Assembly (NCBI RefSeq): GCF_000299875.1
Contig: NZ_AMRK01000010.1
Coordinates: forward strand, 81,031 to 145,030
Source: Celeribacter baekdonensis B30
GTDB taxonomy: Bacteria; Pseudomonadota; Alphaproteobacteria; Rhodobacterales; Rhodobacteraceae
Length of the DNA stretch: 64,000 bases
Direction: 5' to 3'
The notes under the pieces are model-generated. The model was given only the letters and a program-made list of their open reading frames with translations. It did no database searches and had not been told where the DNA came from. A program made the position numbers and the translations under genes. Below, piece by piece: positions 1 to 10,481 of this stretch. Position 1 is the first letter of the stretch, and the number at the start of each line of letters is the position of its first letter.

Positions 1-462
1 ATTTGCGATCTGGCGCGGACCAAGGGCTTTCCGGTGATCTTCACCACCATCGCCTACCATCCTGGCGAGTTGGACAAGCTCCCGTGGTTGAAAAAGGCCA
101 CTGGCATGCGCGCACTGATCGAGGGCACACGGTTGGTGGAGATCGACGCCGCCACTGGCATTCAGCCCAAGGATGCGATTGTCACCAAGAAAGGCGCCTC
201 ATCGTTTTTCGGCTCAACGCTGAATGCGCTGTTGACCGGCGCGGGTGTGGACACTGTCGTGGTGACTGGAGCGACCACATCAGGTTGTGTGCGTGCGACT
301 GTCGTCGATGCGGTGCAGGCGGGCTATAATGTTCTGGTGCCGCGCGATTGCTGCGCGGATCGCGCCAAGGCACCGCATGAGGCCAACCTCTACGACATGG
401 ATCAGAAATACGCCGATGTCACCGACAGTGCCGATATTCTAACTTGGCTGAACCACTTATAA
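1..462 (+). CDS. Isochorismatase-family amidohydrolase, C-terminal part (cut by window edge)
   Basis: The reading frame is open from base 1, so the N-terminus lies outside the window; 153 codons are visible. The fold is that of cysteine hydrolases of the isochorismatase / N-carbamoylsarcosine amidase / maleamate amidase family. The nucleophile is the Cys in TGATTSGCVRATVVDA (about visible residue 96), and the family lysine is in TKKGASSFFG (about 63-64). These enzymes hydrolyse an amide to a carboxylate and ammonia through a thioester in the cytoplasm. Because a NicC-like hydroxylase lies 2.6 kb away, a maleamate amidohydrolase (NicF-type) role in nicotinate breakdown is an attractive inference. 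N-carbamoylsarcosine amidase or another amidase is equally compatible with the visible part. Confidence 0.85.
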   Translation: MCDLARTKGFPVIFTTIAYHPGELDKLPWLKKATGMRALIEGTRLVEIDAATGIQPKDAIVTKKGASSFFGSTLNALLTGAGVDTVVVTGATTSGCVRATVVDAVQAGYNVLVPRDCCADRAKAPHEANLYDMDQKYADVTDSADILTWLNHL

Positions 463-584
463 ATCGTCTCTCAGCCAGCCTGAAAGCCGGGCACATCCCA
501 CAAAAAGGGTGGCCCCAATCGGACCCGAAACGGGCCATACCGCGCCATCTTGCGCGCTCCCTTCCCCAACATGGAGATGAAAAC

Positions 585-2237
585 ATGCACACCAAAGGTG
601 TCCTTATCACAGGACTTATATCGGCGCAGTTATGCACAGCAACAGACGCATTTGCCTTTGAATGTTCGGTATCAGCCCTACAATCTTACGATATTGACGG
701 GGTGACGGTCACCGAGGTAACCGCGACAGCCTCGGGAACCCCTGCTTGTCTGGTTGACGGTACGGTCATTACCAAAGGCAATAACATCGGCGAAGGGCTT
801 GCAAAATTTCAGATTCGCCTGCCGCAAAAATGGAATAACCGATTTTTAATGCTGGGCAACGGCGGCCTCGCGGGCACTGTTAAAGCTTCGGCCAACACGG
901 TTGATGTGGCCTACGCCAATGACTCTGGCTATGTCACCGCCATGACCGATCTTGGCCACACCGCCGAAAGCGGTCTTGACGCAAGCTTTGCCCTGATCGA
1001 AGACGGCAGTCCGAATGCGCCCGCCATCGCCGATTACTACTATCGTGCCTCACATGTTGTGACCAACACGGCTAAAGCTTTTGCCCAAGCGGTTTATGGC
1101 GAGAGCCCCGGCTATTCCTATTTGAGCGGATGCTCGACAGGTGGCCGCATGGCACAAGTCGCCGCCGCCCGGTATCCCGACGACTTCGATGGGGTCATCT
1201 CGGGCGCGGCTTTCATGGATGTCTCATCCATGCTGAAAATCCAGCATTTCCAGATCAATCAGCTTCTCGCCGACGATGCCCAGATCCTCCCCAACACGCT
1301 GCCCGTAATCCAGAACGCAGTCATGGCATCTTGTGATGCAGTCGACGGGGTGACAGACGGTATGATCCAGAATCCGGCGGCGTGTTCCTTTGCGCCCGAA
1401 AGCCTGATTTGCGATGGCGCGGACAGTGATAATTGTCTGACGAAACCGCAGGCCGCAGCGCTTCATACCGACGATGGCCGTCTGGTCTATCCCGGCTATG
1501 CGCCGGTCCTCTTTGACGGCGGCTTCAGCCTGTTCCAAGGCGGCAGTGTTTCAGCTGACGACATCACGGCGGCGGAGCCTTGGGGCAATGACGGCAACCC
1601 GCCTGCGCCGATCGAATGGGCGTTTTCTGACCACATCATCCAGTATCTCGTGATGCAGGACCCCGATTACAATGTGCGCGATTTTGGCATTGATGCCGAC
1701 GGGACCATCCCGTCCGATGCCCTCGCATATTTCATCAAGATGACACAGGATGGCAACGGTTCCGGCCTTGATGAGACAGAAGCCTTTTTCGATCAGGGCA
1801 AAAAGATGATCCTCTACCACGGTTGGGGCGATCATGCGCTCAGCCCGTTCCGCACCGTTCGGTTCGTGGATGATCTCGCCCGCCGCAAAGGCGGCTATGA
1901 CGCACTCTCACAAAGCGCGCGCCTCTTTATGGTGCCGGAAATGGGTCACTGTTCCGGCGGGACGGGCCCCGACAGCTTCAACACGCTGGCAGCCCTTGAG
2001 AACTGGGTGGAAAACGGCGTGGCCCCTGCAACCATCGCCGCTGAAAAGCTGACTGAGGCCGGGGACGTCACCCGCTCGATGCCCCTGTGTCCCTATCCGG
2101 CACAGGCGCACTATTCGGGCGAGGGCGATGTGAACGACACCTCAAATTGGAGCTGCCCCAGTGCGCCGTCCGAGGTGATCTTGGGCAGCGTCGGTATCTC
2201 AGCGGGCCTGCTGTCCGCCGGAGAACCGACCCAGTAA
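585..2237 (+). CDS. Exported tannase/feruloyl esterase-family hydrolase
   Basis: A 550-residue alpha/beta hydrolase of the tannase and feruloyl esterase family. ATG 585 was chosen over upstream in-frame starts because it has GGAG eight bases upstream and begins a typical signal peptide (cleavage likely after ATDAFA). The serine nucleophile lies in YSYLSGCSTGGRMAQ. The acidic residue is probably in HGWGDHALSP, and the histidine is in PEMGHCSGG. The adjacent cysteines (GCS and GHC) match the CS-D-HC arrangement of this family, in which a disulfide joins the serine and histidine elements. It should cleave esters of aromatic acids in the periplasm or outside the cell. It starts 122 bases after the amidase gene on the same strand. 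The substrate cannot be read from sequence. Confidence 0.85.
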   Translation: MHTKGVLITGLISAQLCTATDAFAFECSVSALQSYDIDGVTVTEVTATASGTPACLVDGTVITKGNNIGEGLAKFQIRLPQKWNNRFLMLGNGGLAGTVKASANTVDVAYANDSGYVTAMTDLGHTAESGLDASFALIEDGSPNAPAIADYYYRASHVVTNTAKAFAQAVYGESPGYSYLSGCSTGGRMAQVAAARYPDDFDGVISGAAFMDVSSMLKIQHFQINQLLADDAQILPNTLPVIQNAVMASCDAVDGVTDGMIQNPAACSFAPESLICDGADSDNCLTKPQAAALHTDDGRLVYPGYAPVLFDGGFSLFQGGSVSADDITAAEPWGNDGNPPAPIEWAFSDHIIQYLVMQDPDYNVRDFGIDADGTIPSDALAYFIKMTQDGNGSGLDETEAFFDQGKKMILYHGWGDHALSPFRTVRFVDDLARRKGGYDALSQSARLFMVPEMGHCSGGTGPDSFNTLAALENWVENGVAPATIAAEKLTEAGDVTRSMPLCPYPAQAHYSGEGDVNDTSNWSCPSAPSEVILGSVGISAGLLSAGEPTQ

Positions 2238-2435
2238 GCGATACAACTTTATACCCTGAAAAGACTTTGGTCGGGCTCCGCTCGACCAAGGCCCCTGACC
2301 GGAGTTGCCCGCGCCGCTGCCACCGACCGAACGCGCAGGGGCCTGAGCCGACAAGCGCTGTGCAGTTTCGCCCCTATCGCATAGGTGCCGAGCACGAGAT
2401 AATTCCCTGAATATCTTCGACACAGGAGTAAAGTG

Positions 2436-3044
2436 ATGTTCTACCTGACAAGAGATGGCTCCGGTCTGCCGCGTGATCCGTTTTCTGCCATCGTGTCCCC
2501 CCGCCCGATTGCTTGGATATCCACGCGTGGCAGCAGTGGCGCGACCAACCTTGCGCCCTATTCCTTTTTCAACGCCGTGGCCTATACGCCGCCGCAGGTG
2601 ATTGTCTCGTCCATTGGTGGCAAATCGGATCGGGACAAGGGCAAGGACAGCTACAGTCATATTCTGGAAACGGGCGTATTTTGCATCAACATCGCCGGGC
2701 TTGCCGACCGCGACGCGTTGAATGCCTCCTCTGCGCCCTATGCCGCGGATCAAAGCGAATTTGAGGTGCTGGGATTGCCGATGGCGGAATGTGAGACCAT
2801 AGATTGCCCAAGGCTCGCCCATGCCCCTGCGTCAATGGAGTGCCGCCTGACACAGCCGATTGATCTTGAGGGTGAGGGCAATCTGATGATCCTCGCGCGG
2901 GTCGAGGCCATCCATTTGCGCGACGACTGCCTGACCGAAGACGGCCGCTTTGACGTCTTGTCCTACGCCCCTCTGAGCAGGCTTGGCTACCAGGATTTCG
3001 CCGCGATTGAAACGGTATTTCAAATGCGGCGGCCTAAGCTTTAA
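2436..3044 (+). CDS. Flavin reductase-family protein (FMN-binding split barrel)
   Basis: A 202-residue protein of the DIM6/NTAB flavin reductase family. It has the N-terminal SPRPIAWISTRGSSGATNLAPYSFFN segment typical of the flavin-binding split barrel and the later FCINIAGLADRDALNASSAPY stretch. Such proteins bind FMN and either reduce free flavin for a partner monooxygenase or act as flavoenzymes. ATG 2436 is preferred to GTG 2433 because AGGAG at 2424-2428 gives 7 bases of spacing. It is the last gene of the plus-strand group and ends at a strong bidirectional terminator shared with the converging nicC-like gene. That gene is a single-component FAD enzyme and would not need a reductase partner, so the partner is unknown. 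Confidence 0.85.
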   Translation: MFYLTRDGSGLPRDPFSAIVSPRPIAWISTRGSSGATNLAPYSFFNAVAYTPPQVIVSSIGGKSDRDKGKDSYSHILETGVFCINIAGLADRDALNASSAPYAADQSEFEVLGLPMAECETIDCPRLAHAPASMECRLTQPIDLEGEGNLMILARVEAIHLRDDCLTEDGRFDVLSYAPLSRLGYQDFAAIETVFQMRRPKL

Positions 3045-3072
3045 TCCTCTGACCTAACTCTCTGGTCCACAT

Positions 3073-3102
3073 AAAAGCAGCCCCGTTTCCGGGGCCGCTT
3101 TT
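3073..3102. terminator. Bidirectional rho-independent terminator
   Basis: GCCCCG (3080-3085) and CGGGGC (3090-3095) form a stem with a TTTC loop. The stem is extended through one A/C mismatch by GC and A4/T4, so either strand ends in a U-run. It lies between the converging flavin reductase and nicC-like genes and touches the stop region of the latter. Confidence 0.85.
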
Positions 3103-3103
3103 G

Positions 3104-4285
<1,182 letters not shown>

Positions 4286-4411
4286 TTAGTATGCTAATGA
4301 ATAAAAGCGGATCACGAAAGCATTTTCGAACGCGAAACACCGATATTTCACGGGTTTGCGCAAAAAACCCCCAAGAACCTCCAGCAAAAGACAGAGCATG
4401 ACCTCTTCCCC

Positions 4412-5863
4412 TCACAGCCGCGGCGCGGCAAGAAGCCACAGCCCGAGCGAGGTATATCCGACCATCAAAAGCGCCAACGGCACCTGGCCCAAAACCGCAT
4501 CGCGCGGACGGCGATGAGTGTCCAAGGCGACGGCATGAGCCATGAGCACGGCGACGATATGACCAAGCGTAATCACCCCGGTCTGAAACGCCCAGATCAG
4601 ATGAATACCCGATTCGGTGTTGAACATGGATTGGCTCGGATGGTTGTGGGCGGTGCCGAAAATATCCCAGCCTTTGTGCAAAGGATCAGAGAGCACAATC
4701 CACAGATATTGCGCATCCATGATCAGGCGGGTGGCAAAATGCGACAGCATATAGGCCACATAGATCGGCACCAATGTATAGACACAGCGTCCCGCGAGCA
4801 CAGCAAAGGACACGGTGCTTTGGGCCATGCAACCGCCCAGCCAAATCGCACCGAAAAACACCAAAGCGGCCAAGACAAAGGCCCCGACCAGCCCCAAAGA
4901 ATTGGGCCACATCACGCTAGAACGGCCATGAAAATCAAGCGGGTTCACGCCCAAAAGCTGCAACCATTTAAACGTGGACGACACCCCATCGAACGTGCCA
5001 GAGGCCAGCATAAAAATGACAAAGGCACTGGCACTCAAAGAGAGCGGCGCGTCACGCAACACGCGCGCACCGGGGAACACCAAACCCAACTTACCACCTT
5101 GCGTACAGGCAAAGGGCGAGAGGATCGCGAGCAGGGAAAAAAGCACATGCAAAGGCTCGGCGCGCCGTGTCCATTCCTCTGTGCCAAACAGGATCATGCC
5201 AAAACCATTGAGCACCAAAAACCACAACACATGCACGAACAAGGCCTCTGGATCGGTGGCATGGAGCGAGATCAGATCAATCCAGACCAGGTAGAACATC
5301 TGCACCAAGGCGACGCCAAACCCGATCTGCTTGGGCAGGGTCAAAATGGGCCGTTTGCCAAGTCCCAAAATCTGTAACAGGCCGATCCATGGATTGAGCC
5401 AGGGCCAAAGATTGCCAAACACGACCGTCATCACAGACAGGACGATCCATCCCAAGGTCCACACCCCGAGGGTGATCGGATTGGTCAGCGGATCATCCGG
5501 ACCCGCCAGTGCAGCATAGAGCAAAAACAGGGTGAAGCCGAGCGACAGGAGCGACAGCGGCGCAGTCGGGATGCGGCGCGGAGCGGTTGAGACGCGGACC
5601 TCTAAGGCAAACAGGCGATGAAACCGGGCGGCGGGGACGATTGCGAGGATTAGGAAACTGGCCAAAACCGCAAGACCCGCACCGAAGATATAAATCTCCG
5701 TTGGCATCAACAGGATGAACCCACCCGCCGCCTCATGGGCCATGGCGGCGGCAGGCATGGCGCAGAGAAACGCGGTCATGGCGCGAGTCATGGCGCGTAG
5801 AAACCGACGGTCAAACGACACAGGGACTGTGTTCTGCGACCCACGAAGATGCAAAAGGGTCAT
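4412..5863 (-). CDS. Multi-pass integral membrane protein of unknown function
   Basis: About 483 residues with roughly ten or more hydrophobic segments. An N-terminal signal-like helix (MTAFLCAMPAAAMAHE) is followed by long hydrophobic spans such as FGAGLAVLASFLILAIVPAA and LGVWTLGWIVLSVMTVVFG. Polar loops include EEWTRRAEPLHV, AHNHPSQSMFNTESGIH and DAQYLWIVLSDPLHKGWDIFGTAHNH, and the conserved-looking His/Asp residues may matter for activity. ATG 5863 is favoured over ATG 5872 because AGGA lies eight bases before it. Similar proteins are sometimes annotated as fenitrothion hydrolase in this bacterial family, but I do not rely on that name. It lies between the broken GMC/ALDH gene and nicC on the same strand. 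Transport or membrane-enzyme roles are both possible. Confidence 0.75.
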   Translation of the reverse strand: MTLLHLRGSQNTVPVSFDRRFLRAMTRAMTAFLCAMPAAAMAHEAAGGFILLMPTEIYIFGAGLAVLASFLILAIVPAARFHRLFALEVRVSTAPRRIPTAPLSLLSLGFTLFLLYAALAGPDDPLTNPITLGVWTLGWIVLSVMTVVFGNLWPWLNPWIGLLQILGLGKRPILTLPKQIGFGVALVQMFYLVWIDLISLHATDPEALFVHVLWFLVLNGFGMILFGTEEWTRRAEPLHVLFSLLAILSPFACTQGGKLGLVFPGARVLRDAPLSLSASAFVIFMLASGTFDGVSSTFKWLQLLGVNPLDFHGRSSVMWPNSLGLVGAFVLAALVFFGAIWLGGCMAQSTVSFAVLAGRCVYTLVPIYVAYMLSHFATRLIMDAQYLWIVLSDPLHKGWDIFGTAHNHPSQSMFNTESGIHLIWAFQTGVITLGHIVAVLMAHAVALDTHRRPRDAVLGQVPLALLMVGYTSLGLWLLAAPRL

Positions 5864-5958
5864 GGCTCTCATCCTGTAGAAACAAAGGAAAGCCAGAGCG
5901 ATCCGAGAGGACCCTAACGCCCTGACCTTGGGCCGGCTTAGAGCGCGGCACAGACGGT

Positions 5959-6976
5959 TTAGACTTCGGTGAAGGTGCAGAAGGCTTCAGAGCCCTCCTC
6001 ACGTCCCCAACCGGATTGTTTGTAACCGCCGAACGGCAAGGCCGGATCATAAAAGTTGTGTTGGTTGATCCAAACGGAGCCCGCTTTGACCTTTTTCGCC
6101 AGCTCATGCGCGGTGGAAATGTCACGGGTCCAGATCGAGGCCGCCAGACCGAAATCGGTGTCGTTGGCTTTGGCGGCAACTTTATCGAGAGAGGCGCCTC
6201 AAAGGCCTGACAGGCCAGAACCGGGCCAAAGATTTCGCCACGCAACACGGACATGTCATCTGTAGTGCCCGCAAGGATCGTCGGCTCCATGAAAAAACCG
6301 CTCTCACCAATGCGCCCGCCGCCGATCACGGTTTCTGCCCCGACGGGGTTTTGCCTTCGTCGAGATAGCCCATGACTTTTTGCAACTGACACGACGAGCT
6401 CAGCGGTCCCATTGTGGTTTCCGGCTCAGCGCCTTTGATCAGACCTGCAACGAGCGGAAACGGATTTTCCGGCTGAAGGATGTTCAACAACCTACCCTGG
6501 CCGCGGCGTTTCGCCTCCGGGGTGCCTTGCCAATCTTCGATCTTGCAATAGACCTTGAAGATGTTGTCGTAATTCCAGCCCTCTTCGCCCGAGGCGGCGG
6601 CCCAGTTGTTAAAGTCGTTCATATGGCCGCGCGCCCAGACCGAGCTGTTGATCGACGAACCGCCGCCCAAGACTTTGCCCATCGGCAAAAGCGGTGTGCG
6701 ACCGTTGACGGTTTTGGAGGAAGCCGCTTTATAGCCCCAATCGCGCGATGTGCCGATGTTCCACATCCATTGCGTGCTGTCGATCACCTGCGGCACACGA
6801 TCTGATCCGCCCGCTTCAATCAACAAGATCGAGACGTTTGGATCTTCGGCGAGGCGCCGCGCCACCACGCTGCCGGTGGTGCCACCGCCACAGACGATAA
6901 AGTCATATCTAGAGCGCATCGATTCCGACATAAGTTCGCCATCCGGGGACAGCTCGGCAGGGCTAAACTGGTTCAT
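5959..6976 (-). pseudogene. Chimeric remnant: GMC oxidoreductase N-terminus joined to aldehyde dehydrogenase C-terminus
   Basis: The first ~184 codons encode the N-terminal FAD-binding part of a GMC-family (choline dehydrogenase-like) oxidoreductase. It has YDFIVCGGGTTGSVVARRL, then LPMGKVLGGGSSINSSVW. At about base 6424 the sequence switches in frame, after LVAGLIKGAE, to the C-terminal third of an aldehyde dehydrogenase (TTMGPLSS-QLQKVMGYLDEGKT). The ALDH then runs through two more frame changes: one near GKTP/VGAETVIGGG and one after FGPVLACQAFEAPL. It ends with the recognisable ALDH tail FCTFTEV and TAA at 5959-5961. A deletion between two neighbouring genes, followed by frameshifts, explains this. 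The original pair would have oxidised an alcohol to an aldehyde to an acid, in the style of choline to betaine. Confidence 0.85.
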
Positions 6977-7014
6977 ACTTTACTCCCCCTTTTGGACGAC
7001 GGAGGGAGGACGGC

Positions 7015-7722
7015 CTAACGACCGACCCCCACATAGTGGTGGAGAAGCTCCGGGTTGGCGCGCACCTCTTCGATATCGAATTCGGCTTTGATTTCGCCGT
7101 GGTCCATAAAGGCGACGCGATTGGCGATGGAGAGGACGGCATCGACGCGCTGTTCTACCAAAAGTACGGCGACACCTTCGTCGCGCAACCTGATCACCGC
7201 ATCGCGGATCCCGGCAATGGCGGAGGGCATCAGGCCTTCGGTCGGCTCATCAAGCATGATCACCGAGGGATTGATGCACATGGCGCGCGCCATGGCCAAC
7301 ATGGTCTGTTCGCCGCCCGACAAAGTGCCGGAGCGCTGAGTCATCCGCTCTTTGAGCACCGGAAAAAGTTCCAACGCATGATCGAGCGCGCTGACGTTGG
7401 TGTTGCGGGTCCACAGGCCGATTTCGAGGTTTTCCCAAACCGTCAACTCGGTAAACAACCGCCGTCCCTGCGGCACATAGCCGATGCCCGCGCGGGGAAT
7501 GTCCTTAGCTGGCACGCCAGTCAAATCCTTGCCGTCGAGCATCAGCGTACCCGCCGCCGGGCGCACCGTGCCCATGATGGTTTTCAGCGCTGTGGTTTTG
7601 CCCGCGCCATTGCGCCCCAAAAGGCAAAGCACCTCGCCACTTTTCAACTCAATCGAAAAATTGCGCAGCGCCTGACTGCGGCCATAGAAGGCGTCAAAGC
7701 CTTTAACAGACATCATGCTCAT
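7015..7722 (-). CDS. livF: Branched-chain-type ABC transporter ATP-binding protein LivF
   Basis: A 235-residue ATPase with Walker A GRNGAGKTT (about 36-44), the Q-loop region YVPQGRRLFTELTVWENLEIG, signature TLSGGEQTML and Walker B VIMLDEPTEGLMP. The short length and the GRRLFTELTV segment are typical of LivF rather than LivG. It is the last transporter gene of the minus-strand set. Its ATG overlaps the livG stop (ATGA, 7719-7722), which indicates translational coupling. It energises uptake through LivHM. The substrate class of HAAT transporters is wide (branched-chain amino acids, amides, aromatic acids), and the catabolic neighbourhood argues against assuming leucine. Confidence 0.92.
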   Translation of the reverse strand: MSMMSVKGFDAFYGRSQALRNFSIELKSGEVLCLLGRNGAGKTTALKTIMGTVRPAAGTLMLDGKDLTGVPAKDIPRAGIGYVPQGRRLFTELTVWENLEIGLWTRNTNVSALDHALELFPVLKERMTQRSGTLSGGEQTMLAMARAMCINPSVIMLDEPTEGLMPSAIAGIRDAVIRLRDEGVAVLLVEQRVDAVLSIANRVAFMDHGEIKAEFDIEEVRANPELLHHYVGVGR

Positions 7723-8462
7723 GCCGGTTCTCCCAAATAGGCGGCCTGCACGGCGACGTTTTCGACGATTTCATCCGGCGTGCCTTCGGCCAAAAGACGA
7801 CCGCGTTCGAGCACGGTAATGCGGTCGGCCAGCGCCAAAACCACGTCCATATTGTGTTCGATAATCAATACGGTGGCGGTTTCATTGACCCGTTTCACCA
7901 CTTCGATGAAGTTCTTGATTTCGGCATCCGAGAGGCCCTGTGTGGGTTCATCGAGGATCAACAATTTCGGCTCAAGACCAAGCCCCATCGCCACTTCCAG
8001 CAGACGCTGGTGACCATAGGCGAGGTTGCCCGCTGTGTCCCCGATCCGGTCGCCAAGCCCGACAGCCTGTGCGGCAAGGGCCGCCTCGGACTGAATTTGC
8101 GCTTCGCTCGCACCGCCAAACAGCGACGGTTTAAGCCGGTTTTGAACCGCGATTTCGATGTTTTCCAACACGGTCAGGCTGGGGTAGATGTTGGTGATCT
8201 GAAACGTATAGGCGATGCCGAGGCGCACGCGTTTGAACGCCGGAAGATTGGTGACATCTTTGCCGTCAAAGAACACCTGACCAGCAGAGGGGGGGATGCG
8301 CCCGGAGAGCAGGCTCACGAAAGTGGATTTGCCCGCCCCGTTCGGCCCGATGATGGCGCGGATTTCTCCGACGTTGAGGGTGAAATCCACCCCATCCACC
8401 GCTTTGAGCCCGTCGAAATGGCGCGCAAGACCACGCGTTTCAAGAAGAGTTACTTCAGCCAT
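7719..8462 (-). CDS. livG: Branched-chain-type ABC transporter ATP-binding protein LivG
   Basis: A 247-residue ATPase with Walker A GPNGAGKST (about 39-47), the LivG-style signature NLAYGHQRLLEVAM in place of LSGGQ, Walker B LLILDEPTQGLSD and the switch IIEHNMDVVLALADRI. ATG 8462 is preferred over GTG 8471 because of the upstream AAAGGTGGG. The start overlaps the livM 3' end by 13 bases and the stop overlaps the livF start. It pairs with LivF as the second nucleotide-binding subunit of the cytoplasmic motor. Confidence 0.92.
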   Translation of the reverse strand: MAEVTLLETRGLARHFDGLKAVDGVDFTLNVGEIRAIIGPNGAGKSTFVSLLSGRIPPSAGQVFFDGKDVTNLPAFKRVRLGIAYTFQITNIYPSLTVLENIEIAVQNRLKPSLFGGASEAQIQSEAALAAQAVGLGDRIGDTAGNLAYGHQRLLEVAMGLGLEPKLLILDEPTQGLSDAEIKNFIEVVKRVNETATVLIIEHNMDVVLALADRITVLERGRLLAEGTPDEIVENVAVQAAYLGEPA

Positions 8463-9487
8463 GGGACCCACCTTTCACGAATGGTGCCAAGAATGCCTTT
8501 GGGGAACCACATGTTCACAACGATGAGGATGATCCCGATGATGATCAGATAGGCGGTGGTGATGCCGCTCAGACGGTCGATGAGCATGGTCATGATGCCG
8601 GTGCCCAAAAGCGGACCCAAAAGCGTGCCGGGACCACCGACGAGGGTGAACAAAAGCGCCTCGATCGAGTAGTGAAACCCCGCAAAGGCCGAGCCAATAT
8701 AGCCAAACATCAGGGCGTAGAGCGCACCGGCAAGGCCACAAACGGTGCCCGACAGGGTAAAGGCCGCAAGGCGCACGCGGTAGGTGTCAAAGCCCAACAT
8801 CTGGGTGCGCGGTTCGTTTTCGCGCACGGCGGTGAACAGGCGGCCAAGTGGGCCTTGGGTCACGAAGAAGAAGAAAATCAGCACCACGGCAAAGATACCG
8901 AACGCCAGATTGAAGCGCACCACATCCGAGGTCATGTCAAAATTGGCCCCGAGCAAGGAGAAGGAACGCGCATCGGTCGGCAGGGTCAGGCCCTGATCAC
9001 CGCCAGTGATTTTCGAGAAATAGAGCGTCGCCAGATAGGCCGCCTGGGCGAACATCAAGGTGACGATCATAAAGGACACGCCCTCGGTGCGCAGCGCCAA
9101 AAGCCCGATGACAAAGGAGAACACCAAAGAGGCGGCAATCGCGATGACAAAGGACACGGGTAGGGATGTGCCAAAATAGTAGCTCGACAACCCGGCCGCA
9201 TAGAGCCCAAAACCAAAGAACATCGCATGTCCAAGGCTCAGGAGACCCGTGTAGCCCATCAACATATTATATCCCATGGCGAAGATCGACATGATCAAAA
9301 TACGCGTCAAAGCGAGAACCAAATAGTCACTCAATGCAAACTGCAACACGAAAATCACGAAAAGCGTGGCGAGGGACAGGGCAAGTAGCCTGCCGTTGTG
9401 GATGATCATGAAGCGATCCTTCCCTTTCTTCGCCTCAGCCGCTTTCGCGGCCTTGACAGAGGAAATTTCTGTGGAGTGCAGGCTCAT
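8450..9487 (-). CDS. livM: Branched-chain-type ABC transporter permease LivM
   Basis: A 345-residue inner-membrane permease. A short charged cytoplasmic N-terminus rich in Lys/Ala is followed by about ten hydrophobic segments. The family segment MGYNMLMGYTGLLSLGHAMFFGFGLYAAGL and the cytoplasmic EENEPRT-like coupling loop (VRENEPRTQMLGFDTYRVR) are clear. Its start overlaps the livH stop (ATGA, 9484-9487). It forms the translocation channel with LivH. Confidence 0.92.
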   Translation of the reverse strand: MSLHSTEISSVKAAKAAEAKKGKDRFMIIHNGRLLALSLATLFVIFVLQFALSDYLVLALTRILIMSIFAMGYNMLMGYTGLLSLGHAMFFGFGLYAAGLSSYYFGTSLPVSFVIAIAASLVFSFVIGLLALRTEGVSFMIVTLMFAQAAYLATLYFSKITGGDQGLTLPTDARSFSLLGANFDMTSDVVRFNLAFGIFAVVLIFFFFVTQGPLGRLFTAVRENEPRTQMLGFDTYRVRLAAFTLSGTVCGLAGALYALMFGYIGSAFAGFHYSIEALLFTLVGGPGTLLGPLLGTGIMTMLIDRLSGITTAYLIIIGIILIVVNMWFPKGILGTIRERWVPWLK

Positions 9488-10371
9488 GCGCGCGCTCCTT
9501 TTCCGGAGAACAGGCCCTGCGGTTTGAACACCAGAACGATGGCGACGAGCAGTGTCGATACGATTTTGGCCAGTGTCGGAGAGAAGAACACAGAGAGCAA
9601 ACCATCGGAGAGGCCGATGAGCACGGCGGCGGCAATGGTGCCCGGAATCGAGCCCAGTCCGCCGACGATGACGACCACAAAAGACAGAAGCAGCGGATCG
9701 GTGCCCATCAGGTAATGCGCCTGTTGGTTCGGCACGACGAGCACCCCACCGATGGCGGCCAGCATGGCGCCAATGGCGAAGACAGCGGAATAGACCTTGT
9801 CCACGGGAATGCCAAAATTCTGCGCCGTTTCTTTGTCAAACTGGGTGGCCCGCATCAGCAAACCGACTTTGGAGCGGCGCAGCATGAACCACAGACCGGC
9901 GACAAGCGCCAAGGCGATCACAATGATAAAGAGCTTGTAACTCGAATACCCAAACCAAGGCGTGCGGATCGTGTAGTAGAATGGCGCATCGACGGCGCGC
10001 GCATCGGGACCAAAGGTCAAAAGCGCGAATTGTTGGATGATATAGAGCATCCCGATCGTCGAAACGATGGTGCCCTCGGGGTTGTAATTGATGCGTTTGA
10101 GAACGGCCCAGTCGGCCAACCAGGCAAGCCCCCCAACGAACAGCGGCGCGACCACCAAGCCGATGACAAAGCCTACAGCAGGCGGGCCCGGGATATAGAC
10201 CCCACAGGCCCAGGCGATCAGCGCACCGACCATGAAGAATTCGCCGTGCGCGACGTTCACAACGCGCATCACGCCGAACACCAGCGAAAGACCAAGCGCC
10301 GTCAGCATCAAAACGGAGGCCTGAACCAGCCCTTCCAATGTGGCGAGCAAGAGATATGGAGCGATGTCCAT
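9484..10371 (-). CDS. livH: Branched-chain-type ABC transporter permease LivH
   Basis: A 295-residue permease with about eight membrane segments. The LivH landmarks are GLSLVFGVMRVVNVAHGEFFMVGA near the N-terminus, the coupling loop RATQFDKETAQNFGIPVDKVY and the C-terminal GLGSIPGTIAAAVLIGLSDG. ATG 10371 is preceded by GGAG at suitable spacing. It follows the broken binding-protein gene by 110 bases. The intact permeases and ATPases suggest the operon was functional recently or can borrow another binding protein. Confidence 0.92.
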   Translation of the reverse strand: MDIAPYLLLATLEGLVQASVLMLTALGLSLVFGVMRVVNVAHGEFFMVGALIAWACGVYIPGPPAVGFVIGLVVAPLFVGGLAWLADWAVLKRINYNPEGTIVSTIGMLYIIQQFALLTFGPDARAVDAPFYYTIRTPWFGYSSYKLFIIVIALALVAGLWFMLRRSKVGLLMRATQFDKETAQNFGIPVDKVYSAVFAIGAMLAAIGGVLVVPNQQAHYLMGTDPLLLSFVVVIVGGLGSIPGTIAAAVLIGLSDGLLSVFFSPTLAKIVSTLLVAIVLVFKPQGLFSGKGARA

Positions 10372-10481
10372 TGTGCGTACTCCAATCGGTTCGTTCCTGC
10401 CGATGAAAGCAAACCCGTCCGATTTTTTTGAAGTTTAAGGGGCGAAGGCCGTCATGAATCAGCCTTCGCAGAGAGATGAGA

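Noticed and set aside
444..584. An N-terminal extension of the tannase-like protein to base 444
   Set aside because: The extension has no signal-peptide character and overlaps the amidase gene end; ATG 585 has a good ribosome-binding site and begins a normal signal peptide.
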